Below, piece by piece: positions 19,140 through 28,652 of a DNA stretch of 64,000 bases; position 1 is the stretch's first letter; each line of letters begins with the position of its first letter. A program made the translations under genes and the position numbers. Origin of the DNA: Pseudidiomarina atlantica (lineage in GTDB: Bacteria > Pseudomonadota > Gammaproteobacteria > Enterobacterales > Alteromonadaceae); NCBI RefSeq assembly GCF_000753735.1, contig NZ_JPIN01000009.1, positions 54,426-118,425 of the forward strand. Reading direction: 5' to 3'. Under the pieces are notes generated by a model. It did not search any database. It worked only from the letters and a program-made list of their open reading frames with translations, and had not been told where the DNA came from.

Positions 19140-19636
19140 GCGTCAGTATCCTTCTTTTCGGCGCGCAGCGTCGCTAATTGAGCTTGCTCTTCATCACTTA
19201 AGCTGACTTCGGTCTGCCGCTGCTGCTTGACGCGGAATACAATGACGAAGGCGCCAATGACCAAAACCGCGATCGGCCCCCACCATAAGATGCTAGTGGC
19301 GATATTCATCGGCGGTTGGTAATGCACAAAATCGCCATAGCGCGCGACCATAAAATCAATCACTTGTTGCTTTGTCGCGCCGTCTCGCACCATCATGTAG
19401 GTGCGGTCACGCAAATCTACAGCTAACTCTGCATTAGAGTCGGCAATGCTTTGATTTTGGCACTTAGGGCAGCGCAACTCGCCGATCAGCTCGCGAAATA
19501 GAGCCTCCTGAGCTGGGTCTTCAAATTGATACTCTTGCAGGTTTTGCGCTTGTACCGCAGGCATCGAGGCCAGCCATAACGAAGGCGCAACCAGCATAGC
19601 CGCGACAAAAAATGTCGCACGAATTATCTGCTTCAT
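19136..19636 (-). CDS. ccmH: Cytochrome c maturation protein CcmH
   Basis: CcmH is a membrane-anchored periplasmic thiol-disulfide protein that keeps apocytochrome heme-binding cysteines reduced. The 166 aa product has a signal peptide (about 1-30), the redox motif RCPKCQNQSIADSNAELAVD with Cys56 and Cys59, and a C-terminal transmembrane segment (about 110-130). The ATG at 19634-19636 has GAGGAGG upstream and overlaps the ccmG stop; a longer upstream frame start is not supported. Confidence 0.95.
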   Translation of the reverse strand: MKQIIRATFFVAAMLVAPSLWLASMPAVQAQNLQEYQFEDPAQEALFRELIGELRCPKCQNQSIADSNAELAVDLRDRTYMMVRDGATKQQVIDFMVARYGDFVHYQPPMNIATSILWWGPIAVLVIGAFVIVFRVKQQRQTEVSLSDEEQAQLATLRAEKKDTDA

Positions 19637-20208
19637 TGCGTCGCCTCCTCGGTTATTCCTGCAAGCGCACGATAACGCTGTCCCAGTTCGCCACGCCACA
19701 CGCGCTCGTTGACGTCACCCACATGGCGATACTGAATATTCCCTTCAGCATCAATTAGGAAGGTTTCCGGCGCGCCATACACCCCAAACTCTAAGGCGAC
19801 AGCACCATCAGCATCGAACAAATTGGCAATGTAGGGGTCACCTAGAGTGTTCAACCAATCCACAGCTTTTGCCAGCGAGTCGTCTTTGTAATTGAGCCCG
19901 ACAATCGGCACGCCTTGGGCAGCCAATTCGTTTAGGTACTCATGTTCTGCACGACAGGTCGGGCACCACGTCGCCCAAACATTCAATAGTAGCGGTTGGC
20001 CACGCAAAATACTCTCATCATAGCGTTCATCAGTGTTATACAGATTCGGCACCGAGAACTGTGGCACTGGCTTACCGACCAGTGCCGAACTAAGTTCCGT
20101 AGGATCCGAAAATAAACCCCGCAGCAAGAAGCCAACCAGCAATAAGAACGCCAACAGTGGTAGCAATAAGATGGCCCAGCGCCAACGGTTCGAGGTCACG
20201 TCATTCAT
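19633..20208 (-). CDS. ccmG: CcmG (DsbE), periplasmic thioredoxin-like reductase
   Basis: CcmG reduces CcmH or apocytochrome c using electrons from a DsbD-type protein. The 191 aa product has an N-terminal membrane anchor (about 11-31) and a thioredoxin fold with the active site WATWCPTCRAEH (Cys82, Cys85). VYGAPETFLIDAEG carries the cis-Pro loop and the GVYGAPE insertion typical of the family. Start and stop overlap ccmF and ccmH. Confidence 0.96.
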   Translation of the reverse strand: MNDVTSNRWRWAILLLPLLAFLLLVGFLLRGLFSDPTELSSALVGKPVPQFSVPNLYNTDERYDESILRGQPLLLNVWATWCPTCRAEHEYLNELAAQGVPIVGLNYKDDSLAKAVDWLNTLGDPYIANLFDADGAVALEFGVYGAPETFLIDAEGNIQYRHVGDVNERVWRGELGQRYRALAGITEEATQ

Positions 20209-22157
20209 ACCTTCTCTCCCGCTTTGAACGCCCGATAACGCTTATCACTCATTGCCAGTAGACCACCAAGCGCCATCAGTAACGCCCCTAACCAAATCCA
20301 ACGAATAAACGGCTTCACATAGATGCGCACCGCCCAAGCATCAGAATTTTCCAGCGGCTCACCGAGTGCGACATAAAGATCACGGGTGAAACCGGCATCA
20401 AGACCAACTTCAGTCATGCTCATGCGCTGGACGGTGTAGAAGCGTTTCTCGGTGACCAAATCGGAAATCTTACGATCGTTACTATACACCGAGAATTCGG
20501 CGTGATCCGTCAAATAGTTCGGGCCTTCTTGTTGCGAAAGCACATCAAACTGGAAACGATAGCCTTCAACCATAACGCTATCACCCGGTGCCATGCGCAC
20601 ATCGCGCTCAGTTTCATACTGCGTCACTGCAGCAATTCCAATTAGCGTTACGGCGAAACCTAAATGCCCAAGCACCATCCCCCAATGGCTGCGTCCAAGC
20701 TTAGTAAGACCAGCAAGCCCCTGTTTACGCTGTTGTACACGCAGGTGCAGCTCAGTCACCAAGGTCAGCACGATCCACACACTCATAATCATGCCGAGCA
20801 CCGCCATGGCTTTGACTTGCTCAGCTAAGATTGCCGGCAGTGCATAGCCCAACGCCAGCGCTAGAATAAATGCCAGAGCTAAGCTGTTCCGCAGCGGCGC
20901 TAACTCTTGGCGGCGCCAACGGAATAACGGCCCTAAGCCCATGAACACCACAAAAGGAATGATTAGGTAGGTGAACATTTGATTGAAGAACGGCACGCCA
21001 ATTGAAATCGAACCTAAGCCGAGTTCTTTATGGACCAGCGGTAACAATGTGCCGAGCAACACCACTAGGGTGGCAGCAACTAACAAAATATTGTTACCTA
21101 ACAGCATCACCTCGCGCGATGCAGTTTCGTACTTAGTGTGGCTATTGACCACACCGCCACGCAGTGCGAACAGCAACAGTGAGCCACCAATTACCACGGC
21201 CAGCAAACCGAGAATAAACAGGCCGCGCGCCGGGTCGGTCGCAAACGCGTGTACCGATACAATCACACCTGATCGCACCAAGAAGGTGCCGAGCAAGGCT
21301 AAACTGAAAGCTGAAATCGCGAGTAAAACGGTCCAAGATTTAAACGCGCCGCGCTTTTCAGTTACCGCCAACGAGTGAATCAAGGCCGTGCCCACGAGCC
21401 AAGGCATAAAGCTGGCATTTTCAACCGGGTCCCAGAACCACCAACCGCCCCAGCCGAGCTCGTAGTAGGCCCACCAGCTCCCGATGGCGATACCTAGCGT
21501 CAAGAACGCCCATGCCGCTGTCGCCCATGGCCGCGACCAGCGCGCCCATGCCGCGTCTAATTTGCCCGTCAATAATGCCGCAATGGCGAAGGCAAACGCG
21601 ACCGAGAAACCGACATAGCCCATATACAGCATCGGTGGATGAATGATCATGCCAGGATCTTGCAGTAATGGGTTGAGGTCGCGACCATCCACTGGTATCC
21701 ACGGTAAGACCCGATCAAACGGGTTAGAAACCGTGAGCATAAATAGATAAAAGCCGACGCTAATCAAACCCAAAATGGCCAACACGCGGGCCATCATGGC
21801 AATCGGCATGCGCCGGGAAAAGAGTGCAACGGCGGCAATCCAGCCTGCTTGCATGAGCATCCACAACAGGAATGAACCTTCGTGCGAGCCCCACACCGCA
21901 GTAATGCGATAAGCTAGCGGCAACTGTGTATTAGAGTTGGCGGCAACGTAGGCGATACTAAAATCATTAGCAATAAAGCCCCAGGTCAGGGCAATGTAAG
22001 CCACCAAAGTGAAAAAGAACTGCCCATAGGCAAGCGGACGTGCCAGCAGCATCGCACCACTGTGGGATTTATGCGCGCCCCATAACGGGTATACGGCAAG
22101 CACTAACGAAAAGGCGAGGGCTAGCGCCAGCGCAAACTGCCCTATTTCTGCGGTCAT
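20205..22157 (-). CDS. ccmF: Heme lyase subunit CcmF
   Basis: CcmF is the large polytopic membrane subunit that attaches heme to apocytochrome c. The 650 aa product has about 15 transmembrane segments, the [20 protein letters not shown] region and the WWD heme-handling motif [20 protein letters not shown]. Conserved histidines flank the motif. Length matches E. coli CcmF (647 aa). Start and stop overlap its neighbours by four bases. Confidence 0.97.
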   Translation of the reverse strand: MTAEIGQFALALALAFSLVLAVYPLWGAHKSHSGAMLLARPLAYGQFFFTLVAYIALTWGFIANDFSIAYVAANSNTQLPLAYRITAVWGSHEGSFLLWMLMQAGWIAAVALFSRRMPIAMMARVLAILGLISVGFYLFMLTVSNPFDRVLPWIPVDGRDLNPLLQDPGMIIHPPMLYMGYVGFSVAFAFAIAALLTGKLDAAWARWSRPWATAAWAFLTLGIAIGSWWAYYELGWGGWWFWDPVENASFMPWLVGTALIHSLAVTEKRGAFKSWTVLLAISAFSLALLGTFLVRSGVIVSVHAFATDPARGLFILGLLAVVIGGSLLLFALRGGVVNSHTKYETASREVMLLGNNILLVAATLVVLLGTLLPLVHKELGLGSISIGVPFFNQMFTYLIIPFVVFMGLGPLFRWRRQELAPLRNSLALAFILALALGYALPAILAEQVKAMAVLGMIMSVWIVLTLVTELHLRVQQRKQGLAGLTKLGRSHWGMVLGHLGFAVTLIGIAAVTQYETERDVRMAPGDSVMVEGYRFQFDVLSQQEGPNYLTDHAEFSVYSNDRKISDLVTEKRFYTVQRMSMTEVGLDAGFTRDLYVALGEPLENSDAWAVRIYVKPFIRWIWLGALLMALGGLLAMSDKRYRAFKAGEKV

Positions 22158-22648
22158 GACTGCTTATCCTTGAACGCGTCGGGTTGATTAGGGTTAACGT
22201 GCTTGATCCCTTTCATTTGCTCCGCCAATTCCGGTGGCATGTATTCTTCATCGTGCTTGGCAAGCACTTCGGTTGCTTCCATTACTGTAGGTTCAACCAT
22301 CACACCTTGTGCAACAATCCCCTGCCCCTCGCGGAACAAATCAGGCAAGATGCCGGTGTAAAGAATTTTCACTTCTGGGCCGGTATCCGTCACACGAAAT
22401 TCAACTTCCAAGGTTTCTGGATTGCGACGCACCGAGCCTTCAACCACCATTCCGCCAATGCGCAAACGCTGGCCAACCTCTGGCTTAGTCATATCTCGGC
22501 CTTTGCCGTCAATCACTTCACTTGGCGTATAGAACAAGTCGATGTTTTGCGACAGTGCATACAGAATAATGCTCATCGCCACGGCCACCCCGCCGATCAA
22601 ACCGAGCGCCCAAGTCAATCGTTGTTTACGTCGCGGATTCATAGCCAC
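22154..22648 (-). CDS. ccmE: Heme chaperone CcmE (probable GTG start)
   Basis: CcmE carries heme covalently in the periplasm from CcmC to CcmF. The 164 aa product has an N-terminal membrane anchor (about 11-31) and an OB-fold domain with the heme-binding His132 and Tyr136 in [13 protein letters not shown], plus [16 protein letters not shown]. The GTG at 22646-22648 overlaps the ccmD stop in a TAGTG arrangement and has GAGG seven bases upstream; an ATG two codons further in gives the usual MNPRRKQRL start and cannot be excluded. Confidence 0.95.
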   Translation of the reverse strand: MAMNPRRKQRLTWALGLIGGVAVAMSIILYALSQNIDLFYTPSEVIDGKGRDMTKPEVGQRLRIGGMVVEGSVRRNPETLEVEFRVTDTGPEVKILYTGILPDLFREGQGIVAQGVMVEPTVMEATEVLAKHDEEYMPPELAEQMKGIKHVNPNQPDAFKDKQS

Positions 22649-22848
22649 TAGGATACCTCTTGTTTACGACGCGCTAGCCGTAGTTGCCGTTGCTGCTCTT
22701 TAACAAACTCTTGCTCAAGCTTGCTGCGAGCGCGCAACCCTTGCACTACTACCAACGCCAATGCAAGAAAACTTACGCCAAAGGCGAGCCAAACGTAAAA
22801 TCCATAGCCGCCCATTTCAATAAATGCTTGCCAACTTTCAAATTGCAT
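22648..22848 (-). CDS. ccmD: Heme exporter protein CcmD
   Basis: CcmD is a small single-span protein that helps release holo-CcmE from the CcmABC complex. From the ATG at 22846-22848 it has 66 residues: [20 protein letters not shown], one transmembrane segment (about 16-38) and a basic, Gln-rich cytoplasmic tail. Size and charge pattern match the family. Start overlaps the ccmC stop (TAATG). Confidence 0.92.
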   Translation of the reverse strand: MQFESWQAFIEMGGYGFYVWLAFGVSFLALALVVVQGLRARSKLEQEFVKEQQRQLRLARRKQEVS

Positions 22849-23594
22849 TAGGCTTGCTCCCCTTGCTGAAGTTCCATTTTGACCCAAGGTCGGCGCAGCT
22901 CCTGCCGCAAGATTTCGTTACGCATGCGTTGCATCACTAGCGCACCGGCCAATAAAGCAAAGCCTAACATGCAAGTTAAAAGGGGAATCAGCATGCTATT
23001 CGCCATCGGTGGGCGCTCAAATACCGTCAGGGTTGCGCCCTGATGTAGCGAATTCCACCAATCGACGGAGTAACGAATAATCGGAATGTTAATCACGCCC
23101 ACCATCGCCAAGATGCCTGCCGCTTTTGCGCCAGTGCGATTATCGCTAAACGCATGATAAAGCGCTAACACGCCTATATATAAGAAAAACAGAATCAGTT
23201 GCGAGGTGAGTCGTGCATCCCACTCCCACCACGTGCCCCACATAGGTTTACCCCACACGGCACCGGTAAACAGCGAAATAAACGTAAAAACAATACCAAT
23301 AGGAGCGATAGCAGCAAGTGCCCAATCTGCCATCTTCAATTGCCAGACGCGCCCGACGAACGCTGCCACAGCCATGGCAATGTAGAGACTCATAGAGAAC
23401 ATCGCGGTCGGCACATGCACAAAAATGATACGATAGCTATCGCCCTGCTGGTAATCGGCGGGCGCAAACGCTAGCCCCCACACAAGGCCCGTTGCCAGTA
23501 CTGCGGCGGCACCTATGCTTACCCAGGGTAGCCAGCGACCTAATAAGCGGTATACAACTTCAGGTTTTGCGTACGGATGTAACCAGCGCCACAT
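22848..23594 (-). CDS. ccmC: Heme exporter/transfer protein CcmC
   Basis: CcmC loads heme onto CcmE. The 248 aa product has six transmembrane segments and the WWD-family motif PMWGTWWEWDARLTSQLILF with flanking conserved His (HVPTAMFSM and NSLHQGATLTVF). It lies one base after ccmB and overlaps ccmD. Confidence 0.96.
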   Translation of the reverse strand: MWRWLHPYAKPEVVYRLLGRWLPWVSIGAAAVLATGLVWGLAFAPADYQQGDSYRIIFVHVPTAMFSMSLYIAMAVAAFVGRVWQLKMADWALAAIAPIGIVFTFISLFTGAVWGKPMWGTWWEWDARLTSQLILFFLYIGVLALYHAFSDNRTGAKAAGILAMVGVINIPIIRYSVDWWNSLHQGATLTVFERPPMANSMLIPLLTCMLGFALLAGALVMQRMRNEILRQELRRPWVKMELQQGEQA

Positions 23595-23595
23595 G

Positions 23596-24276
23596 TCAAT
23601 TCACACTCACTCGAATCGCTGCAGCAACCGCAAACGGCGACAACAGCAAAGTTAATAAACTTAAGCCCGCCAATAATAACACCTGCGGCCATGCTTCTGT
23701 ACCCACTAACGCCGCTTCAACTGCGCCACTAGCAAAAATCAGTAGCGGAATGAACAGCGGTAGTAATAATAGACTCAACAAAGCACCGCCGCGTCCTAGA
23801 CTCACCGTCAGTGCTGCGCCAATGGCTGTGACTGCGCTAAGAATCGGGGTCCCTACCAACAAGGTTGCAACCAGTGCGCTCCAACCTTCTAAGGGTAGCT
23901 TTAGTAATAACGCACACAGCGGCGCGAGGATCACTAACGGCAAGCCACTTAATAGCCAATGCACGGCAACTTTACCGAACGCTAAAAGTGCCAGTGGTTG
24001 GGGTTGAAGCGTTAATTGTTCGAGGGTGCCATCGAGATAATCTTCACGAAAGAGTCGCTCCGAGCCTAATAGCGCCGACAAGAGTGCTGCAACCCATATG
24101 ACGCCAGCGGCAATCCGCCCAAGAATGTCTGGACCAGGTCCGACAGCTAGAGGGAACAAAGTGACCACCATCAACACGAACAATAATGGATTCAAAACGT
24201 CACTGCGGCGCCGCATGACCACCATCAGATCGCGACGCATCACGGCTTGAAGCGCTTGCCAACTAGTAGCCTGCAT
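23596..24276 (-). CDS. ccmB: Heme exporter permease CcmB
   Basis: CcmB is the membrane subunit of the CcmAB ATP-driven complex that frees holo-CcmE. From the ATG at 24274-24276 it has 226 aa and six transmembrane segments, with LLSALLGSERLFREDYLDGT and PLALLAFGKVAVHWLLSGLP typical of the family. The AGGAGG at 24282-24287 is five bases from this ATG; an earlier ATG at 24291 lies before that site. It overlaps ccmA by 14 bp. Confidence 0.94.
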   Translation of the reverse strand: MQATSWQALQAVMRRDLMVVMRRRSDVLNPLLFVLMVVTLFPLAVGPGPDILGRIAAGVIWVAALLSALLGSERLFREDYLDGTLEQLTLQPQPLALLAFGKVAVHWLLSGLPLVILAPLCALLLKLPLEGWSALVATLLVGTPILSAVTAIGAALTVSLGRGGALLSLLLLPLFIPLLIFASGAVEAALVGTEAWPQVLLLAGLSLLTLLLSPFAVAAAIRVSVN

Positions 24277-24898
24277 CATCGCCTCCTGCAATCCGCAAGC
24301 GCTTGAGACGTTCCGTTTGCCACGTCAGCTGCTGGTGTGAGGTCAAAATGATCGCCCCGCCGTTGGCCGTGTGCTCGGCAAACTTTTGCTGCAGCAATTC
24401 AATTCCAAAAGTGTCCAAGGCAGTAAAAGGCTCGTCTAAAATCCACAACAGTGCATTGCTGTACCAAAGTTTGGTCAGCGCAATACGACGTTGCTGCCCA
24501 GCCGATAGCTGGCCCGCAGGCAAGTCCTCTAAGCCTAACAAACCGACGGTTTCTAAAAGTTGCCACGCGTCAATGTTATCGACACCGCAGAGTTGCGCTT
24601 GTAAGGCGACGTTTTCTAGTGCAGTGAGTTCCGATTTGACCCCAGCCTTGTGCCCCATGAATAGAGTATGGGCACGCCAATTTTGTTGTAAATCTGGCTG
24701 TTCAGGGAAGAATGTGATGTGTCCCGCTTGCAGTTGTACCAAGCCGACTAGCGAGCGCAGTAAGGTCGATTTACCGGCACCGTTGACGCCCTCAATATGC
24801 AGCACTTCGCCCTGTGCAAGATCAAAGGTTAACTCGGCAAATAAGGTTCTGCCCGCACGCTGCGAGGCGAGATGAGATACGGCAAGGACTGTCGACAT
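24263..24898 (-). CDS. ccmA: Heme exporter ATP-binding protein CcmA
   Basis: CcmA is the ATPase of the CcmABCD complex. The 211 aa product has Walker A GVNGAGKST (37-45), the ABC signature LSAGQQRRIAL, Walker B LWILDEP and the switch His in LTSHQQL. It is the first gene of a continuous ccmABCDEFGHI run, all genes touching or overlapping. Confidence 0.96.
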   Translation of the reverse strand: MSTVLAVSHLASQRAGRTLFAELTFDLAQGEVLHIEGVNGAGKSTLLRSLVGLVQLQAGHITFFPEQPDLQQNWRAHTLFMGHKAGVKSELTALENVALQAQLCGVDNIDAWQLLETVGLLGLEDLPAGQLSAGQQRRIALTKLWYSNALLWILDEPFTALDTFGIELLQQKFAEHTANGGAIILTSHQQLTWQTERLKRLRIAGGDDAGY

Positions 24899-24909
24899 GA
24901 TATATAGGC

Positions 24910-24951
24910 GGTACTACCGAAACAAGCGTTCAAATTTGTTCCGATAGTACC
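24910..24951. repeat. Imperfect inverted repeat between pilV and ccmA
   Basis: The left arm GGTACTACCGAAACAA (24910-24925) and the complement of the right arm (24936-24951) match at 14 of 16 positions around a 10-base loop. There is no T run on either side, so it is not a standard terminator. It lies 11 bp upstream of the ccmA ATG and 20 bp past the pilV stop, where it could be an operator, a 5'-UTR hairpin or a Rho-dependent end. Confidence 0.6.
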
Positions 24952-24972
24952 ATAAGAGATGAGCAAAAGTGA

Positions 24973-26925
24973 TCACTCAATACGCATTTCAATGTTGCGC
25001 ACAACGTTTTCACTAATGCCACTTACACTAAATGCGGCGGGATCGAAAGTAGTATCAGCGTCGTCTGAACCAAAGTAGACAGTTACGCTTGAGCCGGCGC
25101 GAATACCTGAACAAGAATAGGTCACGGTGTTGGTGTTACCTATCGACTCTACGGTGCATTGCACATTTAAGTCTGAAGTTGTAACGCTTACACCTCTAAA
25201 ATCGTTAGATTTACATGCTTCCCAAGCACCTGTTTTACCGGTTTTCTTCCAAAATAAACAGTTTAGATCACCAGTAATTGAGTAAAGTGCGACATCATCA
25301 TTATCTTGTCCAACAACAGTTACATCCATTGCGCTTTCAAATATCTTCCCCGTATCATTGAGGTGTACCGCTTGGTTACCCAACACACTTGCGTTCCCAG
25401 CATTCACATTGAAGTCGACAGTAGTGGTACCTGAGCTGAGGGCTTGCAAACGCCCACGACTGTAGGTTCCATAATAATTGTTTTCAGGGTCTACAATCGT
25501 TCTGATTTCTTGGTCAGTGACACTCGCAACACTCTCGTTCTGCGAGCTCCAATTACCTAACAACGTCAGGTTAACCTCGTAAAACGGCACCATAGAAATC
25601 CAGTCTTCGCGCCCATCTGCAATTGCCTGCTGCACCGTCTCCAAATGCATCGGCTGCATTTTATCAAGATAAACGGCACGACCAATTAATTGATAGGCAC
25701 CAGGCACAAATTCAGCATCGCGCCCATCTGGTTGCTCTGGTAGTTCATTTCCCAAGATAAGCGCGCGCACTACATCTCGCACGTAGTCGGTATAACCCGA
25801 ACCAGTAGCTGCATTTAACAAATAGTCGGAACTCATAATAGTTACACTTTGCAATTCCCAGTCGGGATACGTGACATAGTAACCATCAACTCGCCGCATC
25901 CGGCAGGACTCTTCGTAGGTGTCTCCAAGCTCTGCTTGTACTAGTACACCATTCTCATTCTTGAAGTGACGATGATCGCCACTCGGTAGACGATTACGAG
26001 GGTTGGGTTCGTCGCGATAGACATTACCTGCAGCCACCATTTCCGTACTATCGTGATGGTCACGACAACATAGCGAGCAAAGTTCCGACTGCGAAACATT
26101 TGCGGCTCGACCGACCATTTTCTCAGTTGGTTGTGAGCCGTTCGGATCAAGTAATAATTTTCCTTGTTGTAAGGTCAAGCGCGCAGGCGTTACGCCAGAA
26201 TTTCCAACTCCGACAAATTGACAACTGCAGTTTACCGTTACAAAGTCTTCTATACGCTGAGTCTTTGACGCTTCATCGTAGGTCACAGTATCGAAAGTAA
26301 CTTGTAACTTGTCACCCATACTTTGTACTTGAGGTGTAGGCTTTGTTGTTTCTTTTACTTGGTAAACATCAGCCGCATCATTGTCGGTCAACTTCACCGC
26401 AATCACCTCTGGAGCGGCCCCAGGATTATAGATAACGCGCGGCTGCGCGCGTGCCCCGGGCTGAGTCACGACCATACCACCATCGCGTGATTCCACATTG
26501 TTGAACCAAGCTTCCATCGTCAGTGATTCAGCATCACCGGCTCGCTCTGTCCAAGCGACCGTAATGGTCACAGCTTTTGCATCTGGCTCCGGCGGCAAAG
26601 GATCAGGCTCACTTGGACTCCCGGCAGGCACCCAACCGCTACCGACCAAGTATTGACTTGCCACAGTCCAATTCAGGTTGAACGTTTTACCTGCACGCTG
26701 CTCACTGTCAGTGCCAGCAGCTAAAGTTTCGTATTTGGTAAAGCGCAATTCTTCGATTTTCTCTTGCGCCATCTCCATTGCGGCCGTGCGCTCAGTCGCG
26801 CGAGTTGAAGACTGTATATACATACGTTGCAGACTTACCAAGCCTGCAACACCTATCGCAATAATCACGAGCGCCACAAGAACTTCTACAAAAGTGAAGC
26901 CTTGCTTATTATGTTTAAAAATCAT
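24973..26925 (-). CDS. pilV: Very large type IV minor pilin, PilV-like
   Basis: Position in the operon and the class III signal (leader MIFKHNKQG, then FTFVEVLVALVIIAIGVAGL with Glu at +5) identify a minor pilin of the PilV group. PilV proteins are usually under 200 aa, but this one is 650 aa. After the N-terminal pilin helix and a Pro-rich linker (SPSEPDPLPPEPDAK) there are about 500 residues with no family I recognise, including a Cys/His-rich region (CSCQF, CSLCCRDHHDS, GDHRHF) and at least ten cysteines that suggest disulfides or a metal site. It ends SGISENVVRNIEMRIE. It overlaps pilX by 11 bp. A tip or adhesin role is an inference. Confidence 0.75.
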   Translation of the reverse strand: MIFKHNKQGFTFVEVLVALVIIAIGVAGLVSLQRMYIQSSTRATERTAAMEMAQEKIEELRFTKYETLAAGTDSEQRAGKTFNLNWTVASQYLVGSGWVPAGSPSEPDPLPPEPDAKAVTITVAWTERAGDAESLTMEAWFNNVESRDGGMVVTQPGARAQPRVIYNPGAAPEVIAVKLTDNDAADVYQVKETTKPTPQVQSMGDKLQVTFDTVTYDEASKTQRIEDFVTVNCSCQFVGVGNSGVTPARLTLQQGKLLLDPNGSQPTEKMVGRAANVSQSELCSLCCRDHHDSTEMVAAGNVYRDEPNPRNRLPSGDHRHFKNENGVLVQAELGDTYEESCRMRRVDGYYVTYPDWELQSVTIMSSDYLLNAATGSGYTDYVRDVVRALILGNELPEQPDGRDAEFVPGAYQLIGRAVYLDKMQPMHLETVQQAIADGREDWISMVPFYEVNLTLLGNWSSQNESVASVTDQEIRTIVDPENNYYGTYSRGRLQALSSGTTTVDFNVNAGNASVLGNQAVHLNDTGKIFESAMDVTVVGQDNDDVALYSITGDLNCLFWKKTGKTGAWEACKSNDFRGVSVTTSDLNVQCTVESIGNTNTVTYSCSGIRAGSSVTVYFGSDDADTTFDPAAFSVSGISENVVRNIEMRIE

Positions 26926-28048
26926 GCCAGCTGCCTCCTACGCGGTATAGCCGACGAAACTCATCATTCACGACAACCGCTTGCAGTACATTCGAATCAT
27001 ATCGCACTGTCAGGTTACCGTTCGATAAATCGGGATTCTGACTCGCCATGATTGAGCCATTTACAAAAGCACCGCCATTTAAACTTATTTTATAATCAGT
27101 CGTATTGCCCGGTGTATTAAATTGAAACACCATACCAAACAACTCATTATTCCCATTCATCTTAAAGTCTGAATCTTGTACGATAATAATCGCTGGCGCG
27201 TCCTGTTGTCCGACATCTCCGTTGGGCATGTTACAAGAGCCATTAGCTGAATTTTGTGGAGGTTCTACCCAGATAAGTCCAGTGGTGTTGGGCCCTAATG
27301 CGCCACAATCAGTAAGAACTTGTGTGGCCATCGCGCGTAAATCTTCCCAGTTTTCCTCAGGAACACCAAACAGATAATCAAGCAGGTCGTCAGGGAAGTT
27401 TGGGTCATCATCGAGAATATCCACGCCTTTTTCTCCGCGTGAACTAAACGACTGAGACTCACATACGTTATTGTCGAATTCCCATTGGCCACAGGTCGTT
27501 CCCGCGCCTGACATAGTGACCGTGTCATCAGTCCAAATCGACAGCGGTACGCCATCACCGCCGCCATTGGGGTTCGCAACCACTTGGAAGCTACCCGAGA
27601 CGTTGATGCCGCCTCGTATCGCAAGGGGCACATTGGGTCCACCGCGCACCAGCGACATCACTACCAACTTTTGTGCTGCACGTTGCGTCGCTGCGCCATC
27701 CGCAGATTCAGCTATAACTTGAACTTCGACAACATCAACATTGCCGCGCGGTGTGTTCGGGTAATTCACACTAGTAATGGTAGCAGTGTATTCTGCACCA
27801 CCGATATCTCCAGAAATCGTTCGATCAAGGTTACTTCGATCTTTATCCAACTCCATGATCGTCTGTTCAAGTGCTGCATCGGCAACAGTTCGAGCCTCAA
27901 GCATCGCTAGGTGGTTGCGCATGATCCGTTGCTCTTGAGCCTTAAATCTAGCGGTATACAGCGTTACCAAAATAATGATCGCCAACAACATTACGGTCAG
28001 CGTGACGGTTGCGAAGCCGCGTGAATTTTCAAGTTGGTTAAAATGCAT
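26915..28048 (-). CDS. pilX: PilX-like minor pilin lacking Glu5
   Basis: The 377 aa product has the prepilin cleavage site SRG|FATVTLTV and a long hydrophobic helix. Position +5 is Thr instead of Glu, as in GspK/PilX-type subunits that cap the pilus. The remainder includes EARTVADAALEQTIMELDKD, a paired-Cys globular part (TTCGQWEFDNNVCES) and a C-terminal beta-rich portion (KISLNGGAFVNGSIMASQ). PilX assignment rests on order (fimT-pilW-pilX-pilV) and the lack of Glu5. Confidence 0.72.
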   Translation of the reverse strand: MHFNQLENSRGFATVTLTVMLLAIIILVTLYTARFKAQEQRIMRNHLAMLEARTVADAALEQTIMELDKDRSNLDRTISGDIGGAEYTATITSVNYPNTPRGNVDVVEVQVIAESADGAATQRAAQKLVVMSLVRGGPNVPLAIRGGINVSGSFQVVANPNGGGDGVPLSIWTDDTVTMSGAGTTCGQWEFDNNVCESQSFSSRGEKGVDILDDDPNFPDDLLDYLFGVPEENWEDLRAMATQVLTDCGALGPNTTGLIWVEPPQNSANGSCNMPNGDVGQQDAPAIIIVQDSDFKMNGNNELFGMVFQFNTPGNTTDYKISLNGGAFVNGSIMASQNPDLSNGNLTVRYDSNVLQAVVVNDEFRRLYRVGGSWHDF

Positions 28049-28652
28049 TTCGAATCACCACCTCAGTAGACAACGTCCGTGTGATTTCACTATCATCTGG
28101 CATAGCAACCTCTAGGATGACTGTAACGCGTTGCTCATTGACCAGATTAAACATTTGCTCAGTTAGGGCAAACTGCAGATCATTTATCGTCAGCATGTCT
28201 TGTTGCGTAACATCCTGCCAACCGCCTTCAGTGCATGTTGCTGCAGCTTGCCGTCGCTCAATTACGCCGTCGCGAAGGCGATAACCAAATGACTCATCGG
28301 CAGCCTCAAAACTACCGTTACCATTTTCGTCGTAGCGAAACACAATACAACTGTCTGATTGTTCACCAGCAAAACTGGAAATAGCCACAGAATCATTAAA
28401 TTCATCACTAGCGTTGGTTGGATCGTAAACCAACATAGCTGCATCGCCGCGATAACCGGCGCGGCGTAAATCGCCGACAATTAAATCCATGACAGTTGTC
28501 GCCTCTTCTTGCATTTGACTCAACTGTAAACTTCTAGAATTCACCCCGAGCGTATTTGAAAACACAGCTGTCAACGCGGCCATTAAGAGTAGACCGAGCG
28601 TAATAGTGATCATGAGTTCGACCAAGGATAAACCCTGTTGACGTTTTAACAT
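28038..28652 (-). CDS. pilW: PilW-like minor pilin
   Basis: The 204 aa product has a class III leader (MLKRQQG) then LSLVELMITITLGLLLMAAL with Glu at +5, followed by LQLSQMQEEATTVMDLIVGD and LRRAGYRGDA, which are PilW/GspJ hallmarks. There is a possible disulfide pair (DSCIVFRYD, AATCTEGGW). The start overlaps fimT by 7 bp and the end overlaps pilX by 11 bp. Confidence 0.85.
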   Translation of the reverse strand: MLKRQQGLSLVELMITITLGLLLMAALTAVFSNTLGVNSRSLQLSQMQEEATTVMDLIVGDLRRAGYRGDAAMLVYDPTNASDEFNDSVAISSFAGEQSDSCIVFRYDENGNGSFEAADESFGYRLRDGVIERRQAAATCTEGGWQDVTQQDMLTINDLQFALTEQMFNLVNEQRVTVILEVAMPDDSEITRTLSTEVVIRNAF

